Both the position numbers and the translations under genes were made by a program. The notes beneath the pieces were generated by a model. That model was not told the DNA's origin. It ran no database searches and saw nothing but the letters and a program-made list of their open reading frames with translations. Of a stretch of 64,000 nucleotides of DNA, positions 1 to 8,963 are shown in pieces. The number at the start of each line of letters is the position of its first letter. Position 1 is the stretch's first letter. Location of the stretch: NCBI RefSeq assembly GCF_033095985.1, contig NZ_AP026802.1:1798001-1862000 (forward strand), given 5' to 3'. The stretch is from Xylocopilactobacillus apicola (GTDB taxonomy: Bacteria; Bacillota; Bacilli; Lactobacillales; Lactobacillaceae).

Positions 1-861
1 CATCTCAATAAATCTTTTGGCGCCAAGCAAATCCTTTTTGATCTTAGCTTTAAGGTTCAATCTGGCCACATTGTTGGTTTAGTTGGTCCCAATGGTGCAG
101 GCAAGACCACAATTTTAAAAGCGATTTTAGGCCTCATCAAAAGCTCAGGCGAAATTCTGATCGACGGACAGTTGATGAGTTTTAACCATTCAGCTCCTTT
201 AAAATCAGTTGGTGCTTTGATTGAGTATCCTGGAATTTATCCTTATTTAACGGGGCGCCAACATTTACAACTTTTTGCACATAACGGAGATATTCAAACA
301 ACAATCGATGAGCTAGCGCTTAATGATTTTATCGACCAGAAGGCCAAAAAATATTCGCTGGGCATGAAACAAAAGCTGGGCATCGCACTTGCCCTAATCA
401 ACAACCCCCAACTAGTCATTCTTGACGAACCACTAAATGGCTTGGACCCTCAGGCGACCCGCGATTTACGCGAGCTGATTATCACAAAAGCTCAGGCGGG
501 CACGACTTTCCTTGTTTCTAGCCACTTGCTGTCAGAACTCCAAAAACTTGCTGACGACTTAATCGTGATCGACCACGGCCGCTTAATCGCAAGTGCAGCA
601 ATGAATGAAATTCTGGCAAGTAATCGCCATTACGTGGTAATCTCAACAAATAATGATTCTTTGGCTGAACAAACTCTGAGCCAGAACAACTACCCTGTTG
701 TGAGTTCTGACCCACTCAAAGTCATGATTGACGCTGCTCATCCGGTCGAAAAATTACTGACAGTTTTAAATGAACAGCGTGTAACAGTTAAAGATTTAAT
801 TCACGAAGACGACGACTTAGAACAATCTATTCTAACTATTTTGGAGGAAAAAAATGCTTAA
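1..861 (+). CDS. ABC transporter ATP-binding protein, 5' partial
   Basis: The reading frame is open from the first base, so the true start lies outside the window; 286 residues are visible. It is the ATPase subunit of an ABC-2 type transporter, at the inner face of the membrane. Walker A (GPNGAGKT) lies at bases 85-108, followed by the signature YSLGMKQK, Walker B LVILDEP and an H-loop SSH. The C-terminal 90 residues resemble the tail of BcrA/bacitracin-type ATPases. The stop overlaps the start of the permease gene at 854, so the two are coupled. The substrate cannot be read from sequence; drug or peptide export or self-immunity is typical of the family. Confidence 0.9.
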   Translation, partial: HLNKSFGAKQILFDLSFKVQSGHIVGLVGPNGAGKTTILKAILGLIKSSGEILIDGQLMSFNHSAPLKSVGALIEYPGIYPYLTGRQHLQLFAHNGDIQTTIDELALNDFIDQKAKKYSLGMKQKLGIALALINNPQLVILDEPLNGLDPQATRDLRELIITKAQAGTTFLVSSHLLSELQKLADDLIVIDHGRLIASAAMNEILASNRHYVVISTNNDSLAEQTLSQNNYPVVSSDPLKVMIDAAHPVEKLLTVLNEQRVTVKDLIHEDDDLEQSILTILEEKNA

Positions 862-1588
862 ACAAGAAATTTTCAAGCTCAGCCAAAAAACGAGCACCTG
901 GCTCACAATAATTTGCTTAATTATCGTCAACTTTAGCGTTGCCCTAATTGGCCATCTCATGCCAAAACACTTTATTGCGCGCGAACTCTTCATCGCTAAC
1001 TTTGCCACCAATTCGATCATTCCCCTGATTTTAATTGCTGCAAGTGCTTCAATTATTACTTCTGAGTTTGAATATAACACAATCAAAAACTTGATCTACG
1101 AGGCAAAATCCCGCCAAGCAATTTTAATCAGCAAGTGGCTGACAATTTTCTTGTACTCCTTATTTCTCTATGGCTTAATGGCGCTAACTACGCTAATCAA
1201 CAAATCCATCTTCTATAAAGGTCCGATCAGATCCCAGTATTGGTTGGAGCAAAACAGCGCCTCACTTCTAAACGTGTGGCTCTTACTCAGCCTCGTGTTT
1301 CTCATTGCCACAATGATAAAAAAGAGCAGCATGGCGATCACCGTTGGGATTGTTGGTGAATTTGCGCTTAGTATTATTGGCGTCCTAATGTTTAACTTGA
1401 TCAAAAAATGGGAATTTCTCAAATGGAATCCGCTCAATTTCTTAAACTTACCAGCGCAGTTGAGCCAGCCTGCTTTCTATCATCCATTGACGCGCCTCAC
1501 TGATCTTCAGCTAATTGGCGGAAACATTTGCTATATCGCTTTGTTTTTGGCACTCGGTCTTGTACTTTTTGCCCAAAAAGAGGTCTAA
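854..1588 (+). CDS. ABC-2 type transporter permease
   Basis: 244 residues with about six hydrophobic segments, typical of a BcrB/ABC-2 permease. It has ribosome site GGAGG at 842 and overlaps the preceding ATPase gene by 8 bases, so the two form one transporter. The N-terminal stretch MLKQEIFKLSQKTSTW is a usual cytoplasmic lead-in for this family. Function beyond efflux or immunity is not assignable. Confidence 0.8.
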   Translation: MLKQEIFKLSQKTSTWLTIICLIIVNFSVALIGHLMPKHFIARELFIANFATNSIIPLILIAASASIITSEFEYNTIKNLIYEAKSRQAILISKWLTIFLYSLFLYGLMALTTLINKSIFYKGPIRSQYWLEQNSASLLNVWLLLSLVFLIATMIKKSSMAITVGIVGEFALSIIGVLMFNLIKKWEFLKWNPLNFLNLPAQLSQPAFYHPLTRLTDLQLIGGNICYIALFLALGLVLFAQKEV

Positions 1589-1612
1589 AAAAACTGACCT
1601 CAACCGATCAGT
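1587..1612 (-). terminator. Rho-independent terminator of the threonine aldolase gene
   Basis: On the minus strand ACTGA (1612-1608) pairs with TCAGT (1597-1593) and is followed by six T (1592-1587), just after the stop of the gene at 1614. It touches the stop of the convergent permease gene. The stem is short. Confidence 0.5.
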
Positions 1613-1613
1613 C

Positions 1614-2639
1614 CTAAATTAATTCTAATAAAGTAGCCACATTTTTTGCGGTCGTGGCCCAAGAAGTCGCAAACCGGACCACCTGATGCTCAGCATCAAG
1701 ATCTTCCCAAGGAGAAAATCTAACTTTTTGCGCCAACTCAGCCGCCTTAGTTTTAGTAAGCACCACAAACTGCTGGTTAGTCGGCGAGTCAAGATACATT
1801 TGATAGCCTCTTGCCTGAAATCCCGCTTTTAATTTGAGCGCCAGCTCAACGGCATGACGACTAATGTCAAAATAAAGATTATTGGAGAACAACTCTAGAA
1901 ACTGAACTCCAATCAGGCGACCTTTGGCCAGTAAAGCGCCGTGCTGTTTAATCTGCGTGAGAAAATGCTTCGGTTCGTTGTTCTTCGTAAAAACCACTGC
2001 CTCGCCACACAAAGCACCGACCTTGGTGCCACCGATATAAAAAACGTCGCACAATTTAGCAAGCTCGGCAATCGTTAAATCCGATTCTTCACTCACAAGA
2101 CCATACCCGAGCCGCGCGCCATCTATATAAAGAGGCATTTCATATTTGTGACACACTTCAGCCAAGCGGGTCAGCTCGTCTTTTGAATAGAGCGTGCCGT
2201 ACTCAGTCGGATAAGAAATGTAAACCATGCCCGGAAACACCATATGATCATGATTTGCGTCATCATAAAAAGTTTGGCAATAATCATCAACTGCCTGGGC
2301 GCTAATTTTGCCATCAGTTGCAGGAATTGTGAGAACTTTGTGCCCGCTATATTCAATCGCGCCCGCTTCATGCACACTAACGTGGCCGGTCTCAGCGGCA
2401 ATCACGCCTTCATATTTGGTTAACAGCGAATCAATCACCACTTGATTGGTCTGCGTCCCGCCCACTAAAAAGCGAATCTGAGCTTCGGGGCACTCAATCA
2501 CTTCTCTAATCTTTTGAGCCGCCTGTTTACTGTATTCGTCGCTGCCGTATCCTGGTTCTTGCACCATGTTGGTTGCAACAAGGCGCTCTAAAACTTGTGG
2601 GTGCGCCCCTTCTGAGTAATCATTTTCAAATGAAATCAT
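1614..2639 (-). CDS. Low-specificity L-threonine aldolase (PLP-dependent)
   Basis: 341 residues, the usual length. Fold type I PLP enzyme that cleaves L-threonine or allo-threonine to glycine and acetaldehyde in the cytoplasm. Visible motifs are the substrate region YSEGAHPQVLERL near the N-terminus, the PLP-binding aspartate region YIDGARLGYGL, and the Schiff-base lysine in YIGGTKVGAL. The ATG at 2639 follows AGGAGG with good spacing. It is monocistronic, between a convergent ABC pair and the end of the bacteriocin-type ABC operon. Confidence 0.9.
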   Translation of the reverse strand: MISFENDYSEGAHPQVLERLVATNMVQEPGYGSDEYSKQAAQKIREVIECPEAQIRFLVGGTQTNQVVIDSLLTKYEGVIAAETGHVSVHEAGAIEYSGHKVLTIPATDGKISAQAVDDYCQTFYDDANHDHMVFPGMVYISYPTEYGTLYSKDELTRLAEVCHKYEMPLYIDGARLGYGLVSEESDLTIAELAKLCDVFYIGGTKVGALCGEAVVFTKNNEPKHFLTQIKQHGALLAKGRLIGVQFLELFSNNLYFDISRHAVELALKLKAGFQARGYQMYLDSPTNQQFVVLTKTKAAELAQKVRFSPWEDLDAEHQVVRFATSWATTAKNVATLLELI

Positions 2640-2681
2640 CAGCTTCCTCCTAAATCATTGATATTAATAGTCTAAACTATT

Positions 2682-2729
2682 TTACGTCCCTTTTAAAATC
2701 GTAACGGCAAAATGATCTTCTTTTTTCAT
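2682..2729 (-). pseudogene. Vestigial C-terminal tail of a second DUF1430-type permease
   Basis: Directly after the ATPase gene, with an ATGA overlap at its stop, is a 15-codon frame reading MKKEDHFAVTILKGT. It closely matches the end of the permease encoded at 3370-5364 (IKKEDQFTVAVLKGM). The simplest reading is that another permease copy once followed the ATPase and was deleted except for its last codons. It is too short to be a functional gene on this evidence. Confidence 0.55.
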
Positions 2730-3367
2730 ACATTCGATATTTCTCTAATATCAATCACTTTGTCTGCTAAAGTCCAAATGACGGGATTATGAGTTGCAAT
2801 AATAATTATCCGCTTTTCTGTTCTTAACGATAGAATTAGCGCCATGATTTCTTCTGAGGTCTTAGGATCAAGTGCTGCCGTCGGTTCGTCAGCGAGAATT
2901 AGCGGCGGATCCTTTAAGATCACTTTTGCAATCGCAACTCGCTGAGCCTCGCCACCGGATAAAGAGAAAATCTTCTGGTTGAGATCAAGATACGATAATC
3001 CGACGCTTGATAGCGCCTTTTTTTCTATTGAAATTCGAGCGGTCTTGCTCATTTTTTTGCCAATCAGACCTAAATCCAAGTTGTCGGCAATCGTGTTACT
3101 TTCCAAAAGGCCAAAATTCTGAAATAAATAGCCCAGATCATCTCTAAAAAATTGTTGGGGCTTAATCTGATTTAAAGGCTTGTCGTTATAAATGACCGTC
3201 CCAGAATCGTAAGGCTCTAACTTCGAAATCATGTTTAACAACGTGGTTTTGCCGCTGCCACTCGGGCCGATCATAGCGTATACCAAGCCATTCTCAAAGG
3301 TTAAATTGGTTTTATTTAGAACTTCACGATCTTTAAACGTTTTGGTGATATTTTCAATTTTGATCAT
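2726..3367 (-). CDS. Bacteriocin-type ABC transporter ATPase (lactococcin 972 group)
   Basis: 213 residues from the ATG at 3367, which follows GAAAGG and starts two bases after the stop of the upstream permease. An upstream extension of the frame would overlap the permease gene and is not expected. Walker A GPSGSGKTT, signature LSGGEAQR, Walker B LILADEPTA and a Q-loop are present. It is most like the small ATPases paired with DUF1430 permeases in lactococcin-972-type loci, which act in bacteriocin export or self-protection. No bacteriocin precursor gene is visible nearby. Confidence 0.85.
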   Translation of the reverse strand: MIKIENITKTFKDREVLNKTNLTFENGLVYAMIGPSGSGKTTLLNMISKLEPYDSGTVIYNDKPLNQIKPQQFFRDDLGYLFQNFGLLESNTIADNLDLGLIGKKMSKTARISIEKKALSSVGLSYLDLNQKIFSLSGGEAQRVAIAKVILKDPPLILADEPTAALDPKTSEEIMALILSLRTEKRIIIIATHNPVIWTLADKVIDIREISNV

Positions 3368-3369
3368 TT

Positions 3370-5364
3370 TTACATTCCTTTCAAGACGGCGACCGTAAAT
3401 TGGTCTTCTTTTTTGATTTGAACTCCAAGAGTAATTAACAAACTTGCTCCAAAGAGGCCAAACGTGACTAAGCTTGTCCACAGATTTCTCGTCAATATCA
3501 GATCAAGTCCAACTCCTGTTAAGAGAACTGCCAGCTGGATTAACAAATACTTTCGGTGCAGTTCAGAAAATTGCATTCCCGCAATTCGTTTAATTAAAAT
3601 GCTTCTTCGAAATTCCTCAAAATAAAGCAAATTCATTGAATTAAACAAAAGTGCTGCCGTAATTATCCCCAAAATCGAACTGGCGATAAAAGAAATTGTC
3701 TGATTACGGAAAAATCGAACCTCTTTATAATACAATTGCTCAGAATTACTCACTTCCAAAACGTCGCGCGCAACCTGGTACTTATACAATAACTTCATTG
3801 TTCGCTCATAACTCGGGAAGAAAATTGACTCTTGTGCTTCTTTGCGCCAAAATGTTTTGGCGTAAATGCTATCGCCCGTTGAACGTGGAGTCATGACCAC
3901 AATAATTGGATCTTTGACAAATTGGTCGGGTAAAGCAGAATTATTATTGTAATTAAAGCGCTTCTCGCCGTCAGCGGTGTAAGCAATCACTGCAGTTGTT
4001 TTAGCCTTGCCCAAAGCTCTTTGAGAAATATCCTTCTCATACATCTGCTGATATTTCAACTGCTCCGATTTTAATTTCTCTGGCAAAATCAAGCCAAACT
4101 CACCTGGTTCTAAATGAAGCATTTTGTCTTGCATCTTTGAATCCAGCTTCACTTGCTGTTCAGTCAAATAATTCGGCGTCACAATTAAGGTATTACCCTC
4201 TGGATCGTAATGCTCACTGGCTTTTTTGGCTTCCTCCGTATTCATGCTCGAATAATTAGTAAAATTATGGTGCACCATAATCGCATTTTGCTGATAGATG
4301 GCTTCGTTAGCTAATTGATACCAATTGGTGGCGTCAACCTCGTTACTCTTATCATCGTATCCTCCAGCGCCAACGCCTTGATGGATCCCATTGACTCGAT
4401 TTTTCTGTTGCTGCCACTTCCCAGCAGCCCGATTCTCTTCTTGTAATTCGGCGTAATAAATCGGAACATTATTAACTCCGTAACCAACAAGTACGACAGC
4501 TAGAAATTGGCAAAAGAGCATAACTCCCAGCAAGCGACCGATCGGCAATTTCCCTTTAATAATCGACATCAAATCTTTTCTTTGCAAGCCAAGCAGATAA
4601 ATCAAACTAAGAATTAGCGAGATTAAAAGCAGGATCCCATCATAAAATAGCAAAACTCCTAGAATAAGTTTCCAGCCTTTTAATTGAAGCTGACCTTTTG
4701 CCAAAAGCACTGCCACGCTCAGACCAAAACTAATTGCAAAAGCTGCTAGCACTGTCAAAACGTCGGTTTTCACACTTTCAAACATAATCGTTCCCAATTT
4801 CTGACCAGAAATTAGACGAATCCCGGCTGAGCGCAAATCTTTAATGCGCAAAATTATCGTCAGCGCTGTAAAAGCGAGCACGAACATGATCAACGAAAGC
4901 ATGATTGTATTACTGAACAAGAAACTTATCACAACTATCAAAACAGATTGTTTAGGGAAAATTTTCGCGTCGTAACCCAAGCTTTTAAAATGATCGGCAA
5001 GCTTTTTTTCACTGAGCGAACCCGAAATAATGCGGTAGTTGGCAAGAGCTGGACTATTCTTTTGTTCAACTTTTGTGGCTTCCTGCAAACCTTTGGTAAG
5101 ATTACCTTCCCCGTATTTTGCATAGACATAAACTTCTTTAGTCTTCGTTGGATGAACAATACTTTTTGCAACCAAACTGTGATGTTTTTTGGCAAAATCA
5201 CTTAAAGACTGATCGGTCAACTCCTTATTGACGGGCTTCATCCCTTTGTCAACTAAAACGCCAGTATTTAGACGTGATGTGAACCTTTCTGGGCTTTCTG
5301 TAAGCTCCCAGAGGAAGAAAGCGGCGACAATAAAGGTGGAAATGAAGATAAATATTTTTTTCAT
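3370..5364 (-). CDS. Bacteriocin-associated integral membrane protein (DUF1430 family)
   Basis: 664 residues, matching the family length of about 650-700. There is an N-terminal membrane anchor (about residues 3-20), a long extracellular segment, then a cluster of membrane helices near residues 140-290, a second extracellular domain, and three or four helices at the C-terminus: an FtsX/MacB-like arrangement. AGGAG lies just before the ATG at 5364. It is coupled to the ATPase gene at 3367. In the known family such proteins accompany lactococcin 972-like bacteriocins as putative immunity or export permeases; here the toxin gene is missing, so a cell-envelope stress role is equally possible. Confidence 0.8.
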   Translation of the reverse strand: MKKIFIFISTFIVAAFFLWELTESPERFTSRLNTGVLVDKGMKPVNKELTDQSLSDFAKKHHSLVAKSIVHPTKTKEVYVYAKYGEGNLTKGLQEATKVEQKNSPALANYRIISGSLSEKKLADHFKSLGYDAKIFPKQSVLIVVISFLFSNTIMLSLIMFVLAFTALTIILRIKDLRSAGIRLISGQKLGTIMFESVKTDVLTVLAAFAISFGLSVAVLLAKGQLQLKGWKLILGVLLFYDGILLLISLILSLIYLLGLQRKDLMSIIKGKLPIGRLLGVMLFCQFLAVVLVGYGVNNVPIYYAELQEENRAAGKWQQQKNRVNGIHQGVGAGGYDDKSNEVDATNWYQLANEAIYQQNAIMVHHNFTNYSSMNTEEAKKASEHYDPEGNTLIVTPNYLTEQQVKLDSKMQDKMLHLEPGEFGLILPEKLKSEQLKYQQMYEKDISQRALGKAKTTAVIAYTADGEKRFNYNNNSALPDQFVKDPIIVVMTPRSTGDSIYAKTFWRKEAQESIFFPSYERTMKLLYKYQVARDVLEVSNSEQLYYKEVRFFRNQTISFIASSILGIITAALLFNSMNLLYFEEFRRSILIKRIAGMQFSELHRKYLLIQLAVLLTGVGLDLILTRNLWTSLVTFGLFGASLLITLGVQIKKEDQFTVAVLKGM

Positions 5365-5390
5365 AATTGCTCCTAATTAATAATTTGCGG

Positions 5391-6419
5391 CTACTTCATC
5401 TCAAGCTTCACTTCATCTCCTTTAATTTCAATCGAATCATTATTTGAGCGCTCGCGTTCAAACCCGGCTTGAATTTCTTGCCCGTCAACCGTGCCACTGG
5501 CCGTGTCTGCTTTAACCTTGATACTTAGATCTTCGTTTAACTGACTGGAATCGATAAATAGTTGATGTCCTTTAGCTCGATTGTCACCTAACAGTTGACT
5601 TCTTTTCATATTTAAATGAATTTCATCAATTTTAATTTGGCAGTTATTTATTTGACTATCCTCAACATTCATGGTGCTGCTCCCTCTGCCAGACAGCTCG
5701 TTTTTGCCTAATAGCTTGCTGTTTGCGAGACTCACTTCAAAATATTGGTTCGACTCCACTTGGAAATCAGTAATTTCAGAATTCTGAATCAAGTACTTGG
5801 TGTCGCCGCCGTTGGACGATTTACCTTCCCAATTGGTCAAATGAGAATCTTGAATGACAAAATTACCGCCATCTGTCCTCATTTTCTGTGAAACATCCAC
5901 TTTATTTAACAAAATTTGGCTGCTCCAATCTTGCAGTGGCATATAATGTAAACTCAATTGTTGGAGCTTTAAGTCAGACAAACTAATCTCATTACCTTCC
6001 GGACTCCAATTTATTGCAACACTATTTAACGAATTAACATCGGGCACCGTAATTGTTAATTGCGGAGAACGTTTAGCACGATTAGAAAATTCCATATGTT
6101 TTTCATCAACGTACAAAACTCCTTTTTCGATTTTGAATTCCTCAACCGGCCGGTTAATTTCATACTTGACCTCAAAGTGATCGCCTTTAGTAATCGCTAA
6201 ATTCGTACTGCGCAAACTAACTCTAACTTCATTGAAAGGTTCCTTTAAAGTTTTGACGTGAAATTTATTATATTCGGCCGCCGAGCGATCAATCACTGGA
6301 TGAAAATCCTCACCAAGGTAGAATTTGCGAACCCCGTCATTCCAAAAACCAAAGAGCGCCATCAGAGCGCCGATTAGAAAAATCGCACCATTAATCCAGT
6401 AATACTTCTTCATTTTCAT
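5391..6419 (-). CDS. DUF4097-like membrane-anchored beta-rich protein
   Basis: 342 residues. A single membrane segment (about residues 5-24, INGAIFLIGALMALFGFW) is followed by a long extracellular part rich in short beta-strand repeats containing paired S/N/Q residues, as in DUF4097 proteins with a beta-helix-like fold. The start ATG overlaps the stop of the upstream DUF1700 gene as TAATG. Such proteins commonly follow PadR and DUF1700 genes in Firmicutes and are linked to envelope-stress responses; the exact function is unknown. Confidence 0.7.
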   Translation of the reverse strand: MKMKKYYWINGAIFLIGALMALFGFWNDGVRKFYLGEDFHPVIDRSAAEYNKFHVKTLKEPFNEVRVSLRSTNLAITKGDHFEVKYEINRPVEEFKIEKGVLYVDEKHMEFSNRAKRSPQLTITVPDVNSLNSVAINWSPEGNEISLSDLKLQQLSLHYMPLQDWSSQILLNKVDVSQKMRTDGGNFVIQDSHLTNWEGKSSNGGDTKYLIQNSEITDFQVESNQYFEVSLANSKLLGKNELSGRGSSTMNVEDSQINNCQIKIDEIHLNMKRSQLLGDNRAKGHQLFIDSSQLNEDLSIKVKADTASGTVDGQEIQAGFERERSNNDSIEIKGDEVKLEMK

Positions 6420-7045
6420 TATCTGTCCCCTTTATATGAATCACGTTTTTTGAAAACTTTGCGTCCAAGCTTGCGAATCAGCTTCGCCGTGGTTCCGATC
6501 AGCCAGCGAATGAAGAAGAAATCGAGCGGTTCAAACATCAAAACAAATGTAATTCCCATCAGCGCAATCCCACAATAAAAGAGGCCAACTGCCCAGTTAG
6601 CGCTAAAAATTACCGGAATTGCAAATACTAAAACTGCAATAAAAGAAAGCAGTAATGCAACTGAGACGATGATCACCACGCCGATAAAGATAAAAATCAG
6701 TAGTAAAAACACAAAGATCACAATGAAAAGCGGAATCCCGACCGGAATTGCTCCAAGCCCAAGAAGAATCCACCAGATTGCCCATAAATCTCGCTTCGTT
6801 TTTGCTTGTTTGTGCGGATTCTCCAAGATCGGAGTACTATCTGGTGAAAGTGAATGCTCCGCTAAGATTTTTCGAGCCAATTGTCTTGGCGTCCCGAGCT
6901 CCTTTTCAATTTCTTGGCGGCTGTTAAAATCAGCATCTAACAAGTACTCTTCATAGAACTCACAAACATCGCCCAACTCAGTTGGATCTAAGACCGTTAG
7001 ATAAGTCTTTAACTCTGCTACGTATTTATCTGCAATTTCAATCAT
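6419..7045 (-). CDS. DUF1700 (HAAS) domain membrane protein
   Basis: 208 residues. The first ~70 residues form the helical HAAS signalling domain (typical pattern YVAELKTYLTVLD...EFYEEYLLDA), followed by four or five membrane helices between residues 90 and 185 and a basic tail. It overlaps the PadR gene by 8 bases. In this gene order the HAAS protein usually acts together with the PadR repressor as a membrane sensor pair. Confidence 0.8.
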   Translation of the reverse strand: MIEIADKYVAELKTYLTVLDPTELGDVCEFYEEYLLDADFNSRQEIEKELGTPRQLARKILAEHSLSPDSTPILENPHKQAKTKRDLWAIWWILLGLGAIPVGIPLFIVIFVFLLLIFIFIGVVIIVSVALLLSFIAVLVFAIPVIFSANWAVGLFYCGIALMGITFVLMFEPLDFFFIRWLIGTTAKLIRKLGRKVFKKRDSYKGDR

Positions 7046-7349
7046 GATTTCTTAACACCCCGTCAATTTTTCCCCGATAATCCTTCCATTCAGTTTGAAT
7101 TATTGCCAAACGAAGTTTACCTGTCTCCGTGATTTGGTAATATCTCCGATTTCGCCCTTGAAAAGGCTCGTCGTAAGTTTTTAAATAATCGTCCTTGGTC
7201 AAACGTCTTAAAACGGGATAAACCGTCGACTCTGACACATCAAGCACTGTTTGAATTTTCTTGGTCAATGCATAACCATATAAATCTTCGCTTGCAATGA
7301 AAGCAAGAATTGCTCCCTCTAAAAGCTCCGATGATACTTGAATTGCCAT
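7038..7349 (-). CDS. PadR family transcriptional regulator
   Basis: 103 residues, winged-helix domain with the PadR pattern ILAFIASEDLYGYALTKKI and STVYPVLRRL. First gene of the minus-strand operon PadR-DUF1700-DUF4097-permease-ATPase. The promoter just upstream has an inverted repeat overlapping the -10 box, so it probably represses its own operon. Confidence 0.88.
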   Translation of the reverse strand: MAIQVSSELLEGAILAFIASEDLYGYALTKKIQTVLDVSESTVYPVLRRLTKDDYLKTYDEPFQGRNRRYYQITETGKLRLAIIQTEWKDYRGKIDGVLRNHD

Positions 7350-7378
7350 TCATTTACTCTCTATCATATGTGATTGCT

Positions 7379-7410
7379 AATATTATACGAGATATAATAT
7401 TGTGCGTCAA
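7379..7410 (-). promoter_or_regulatory. Promoter and probable PadR operator
   Basis: On the minus strand TTGACG (7410-7405) and TATAAT (7387-7382) are separated by 17 bases. A perfect inverted repeat with 9-base arms AATATTATA / TATAATATT and a 5-base spacer (7379-7401) covers the -10 box and most of the spacer. Position and symmetry fit self-repression by the PadR protein encoded immediately downstream. Confidence 0.8.
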
Positions 7411-7558
7411 CAAAAAAAGGATAAACTAATCTTGTTCATCCCCTAACATTTTGTTAAATTTCTTACTTTTTTTCTTTAGGTTAACCGTACATATACGATG
7501 AAATCTAGTATAATAAGCTTTGATAACAATCGAATTAAGAATAAAGGATCTTTTAAAG

Positions 7559-8524
7559 ATGGAAGAAATAAAAAAATCCCGCCGGAAAAAACGCTGGATT
7601 ATTTCAATTTGCACAATAGGTATTATTTTGTGTCTTGGTGTTTCGGGCTGGTTAGTTTGGGCTTATGAACAACATCCTCAACAAATCACAAAGGTCAAAA
7701 AAACTGAACATAGAATTAAATCGAAAATAAAATCAGCTTCCAAAGGTACTTCCCAGGTTAAAGCCGCCAGCGAAAGCAAAGATGTTCCAAAAGAAAAGCC
7801 CAAAACTAAAAGAGCTCCTACAAATCACAATGAAGCAGCTGACAGTTGGACTTTTAAAGTTGAGCAAGTGCGCGAAGATATGAAGGGACCCGTAAACCCT
7901 GACAAGCCCAAAGTTGTTTTTTTAACTTTTGACGACGGACCAAGCAGTAATGATACTCCGCAAGTGCTCAATATTCTGGCTGAACACAATGTTCATGCGA
8001 CTTTTTTCTTGGTGGGTAATCGTATCACTCCTGAAACCCAAGCATTGGTCCAACAAGAATACGATAGTGGGCATGGGATTGCAGTGCACAGTTTTACTCA
8101 TGATTACAAGATCCTTTATCCTAATAATGTTCCAAATGCTCAGGCAATTCTTGATGAAGCAAATAAAACCAGAGACCTGATGAAATCTTTTCTAGGCGAT
8201 AAATTTGATACTAGGGTTTGGCGCTATCCAGGTGGAACGATGTCTTGGAAGAATTTAGACGAAAGCAAGTCTTTGCTTGAAAAAGATAATTTTACCTGGA
8301 TGGACTGGAATGCCGCCGACGGAGATGGCCTGGGCGCATCTGCTCCCAAAACCGTCCAAGCAGCGCTTAATTACCATGCAATGTCTTTAACTGTTTATCC
8401 TCAATCCAATGTCGAAATTATTCTCATGCATGACGCTTCTGATAAACAAGTAACCGTTCAAGCACTCCCAGAAATTATTAAGTACTATAAAGACAGAGAT
8501 TATCAGTTCGGAATCTTAGAATAG
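7559..8524 (+). CDS. Polysaccharide deacetylase (NodB/PgdA-like), membrane anchored
   Basis: 321 residues from the ATG at 7559, chosen because AAAGGA precedes it; an upstream in-frame start at 7520 lacks a ribosome site. Basic N-terminus, one membrane helix (about residues 13-36), a Lys/Ser-rich linker, then the NodB domain. Metal and catalytic motifs are visible: TFDDGP, HSFTHD, RYPGG, DWN and LMHD. The enzyme likely deacetylates peptidoglycan GlcNAc outside the membrane, which gives lysozyme resistance in relatives. Its stop overlaps the end of the convergent gene at 8516 by a few bases. Confidence 0.88.
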   Translation: MEEIKKSRRKKRWIISICTIGIILCLGVSGWLVWAYEQHPQQITKVKKTEHRIKSKIKSASKGTSQVKAASESKDVPKEKPKTKRAPTNHNEAADSWTFKVEQVREDMKGPVNPDKPKVVFLTFDDGPSSNDTPQVLNILAEHNVHATFFLVGNRITPETQALVQQEYDSGHGIAVHSFTHDYKILYPNNVPNAQAILDEANKTRDLMKSFLGDKFDTRVWRYPGGTMSWKNLDESKSLLEKDNFTWMDWNAADGDGLGASAPKTVQAALNYHAMSLTVYPQSNVEIILMHDASDKQVTVQALPEIIKYYKDRDYQFGILE

Positions 8525-8962
8525 CCATTCAAAAACCAGCCAGCTAACTAGATACGTTAGAAATCCTACTATGATAGGTGAGGCAATTGTAATAATCCCT
8601 GCAATTTTAACAAGCATTATATTGTCAGAAACGGTGACGAGGAAAAAGAAGGCAAAAAGCGCAATCATTAAAGATATAACGGTTGTTTTATAGGTTACGA
8701 CGGTTGCGCGATGGCTAATTAATTGCTCACGTTCATCGTCAGTACTGAATTCAGATTTCGATAAATCGTAGTTCTTGTATTTAGCAATCAGGAAACGGAT
8801 CAAGGCTGCAACAAGTAAAATTACCCACCATATTCCAAAATGAAGCTGGAAAATTGTCCTGCCGCTATTGATTTCGGAACTAAGAATCGTTTGAATCAAG
8901 GCAATTAGTAAGATGATCATTAAAACCACATTTCCCACTGCTGCAAAAATAATTTTTTTCAA
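8516..8962 (-). CDS. Hypothetical four-helix membrane protein
   Basis: About 148 residues from a TTG at 8962. TTG is preferred because GGAGG (8971-8975) is 8 bases upstream and the start lies directly after the stop of the XRE gene (TGA 8966-8964); a longer ATG frame would begin inside that gene. There are four hydrophobic segments with a short hydrophilic loop after the second. Such XRE plus small membrane protein pairs are common in Firmicutes; the membrane protein may sense a signal for the regulator, but no function is established. Confidence 0.65.
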   Translation of the reverse strand: MKKIIFAAVGNVVLMIILLIALIQTILSSEINSGRTIFQLHFGIWWVILLVAALIRFLIAKYKNYDLSKSEFSTDDEREQLISHRATVVTYKTTVISLMIALFAFFFLVTVSDNIMLVKIAGIITIASPIIVGFLTYLVSWLVFEWLF

Positions 8963-8963
8963 A

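Noticed and set aside
3370-3481. N-terminal extension of the bacteriocin-type ATPase to 3481
   Set aside because: It overlaps the permease C-terminus in another frame and the ATG at 3367 has its own ribosome site and the family's normal N-terminus.
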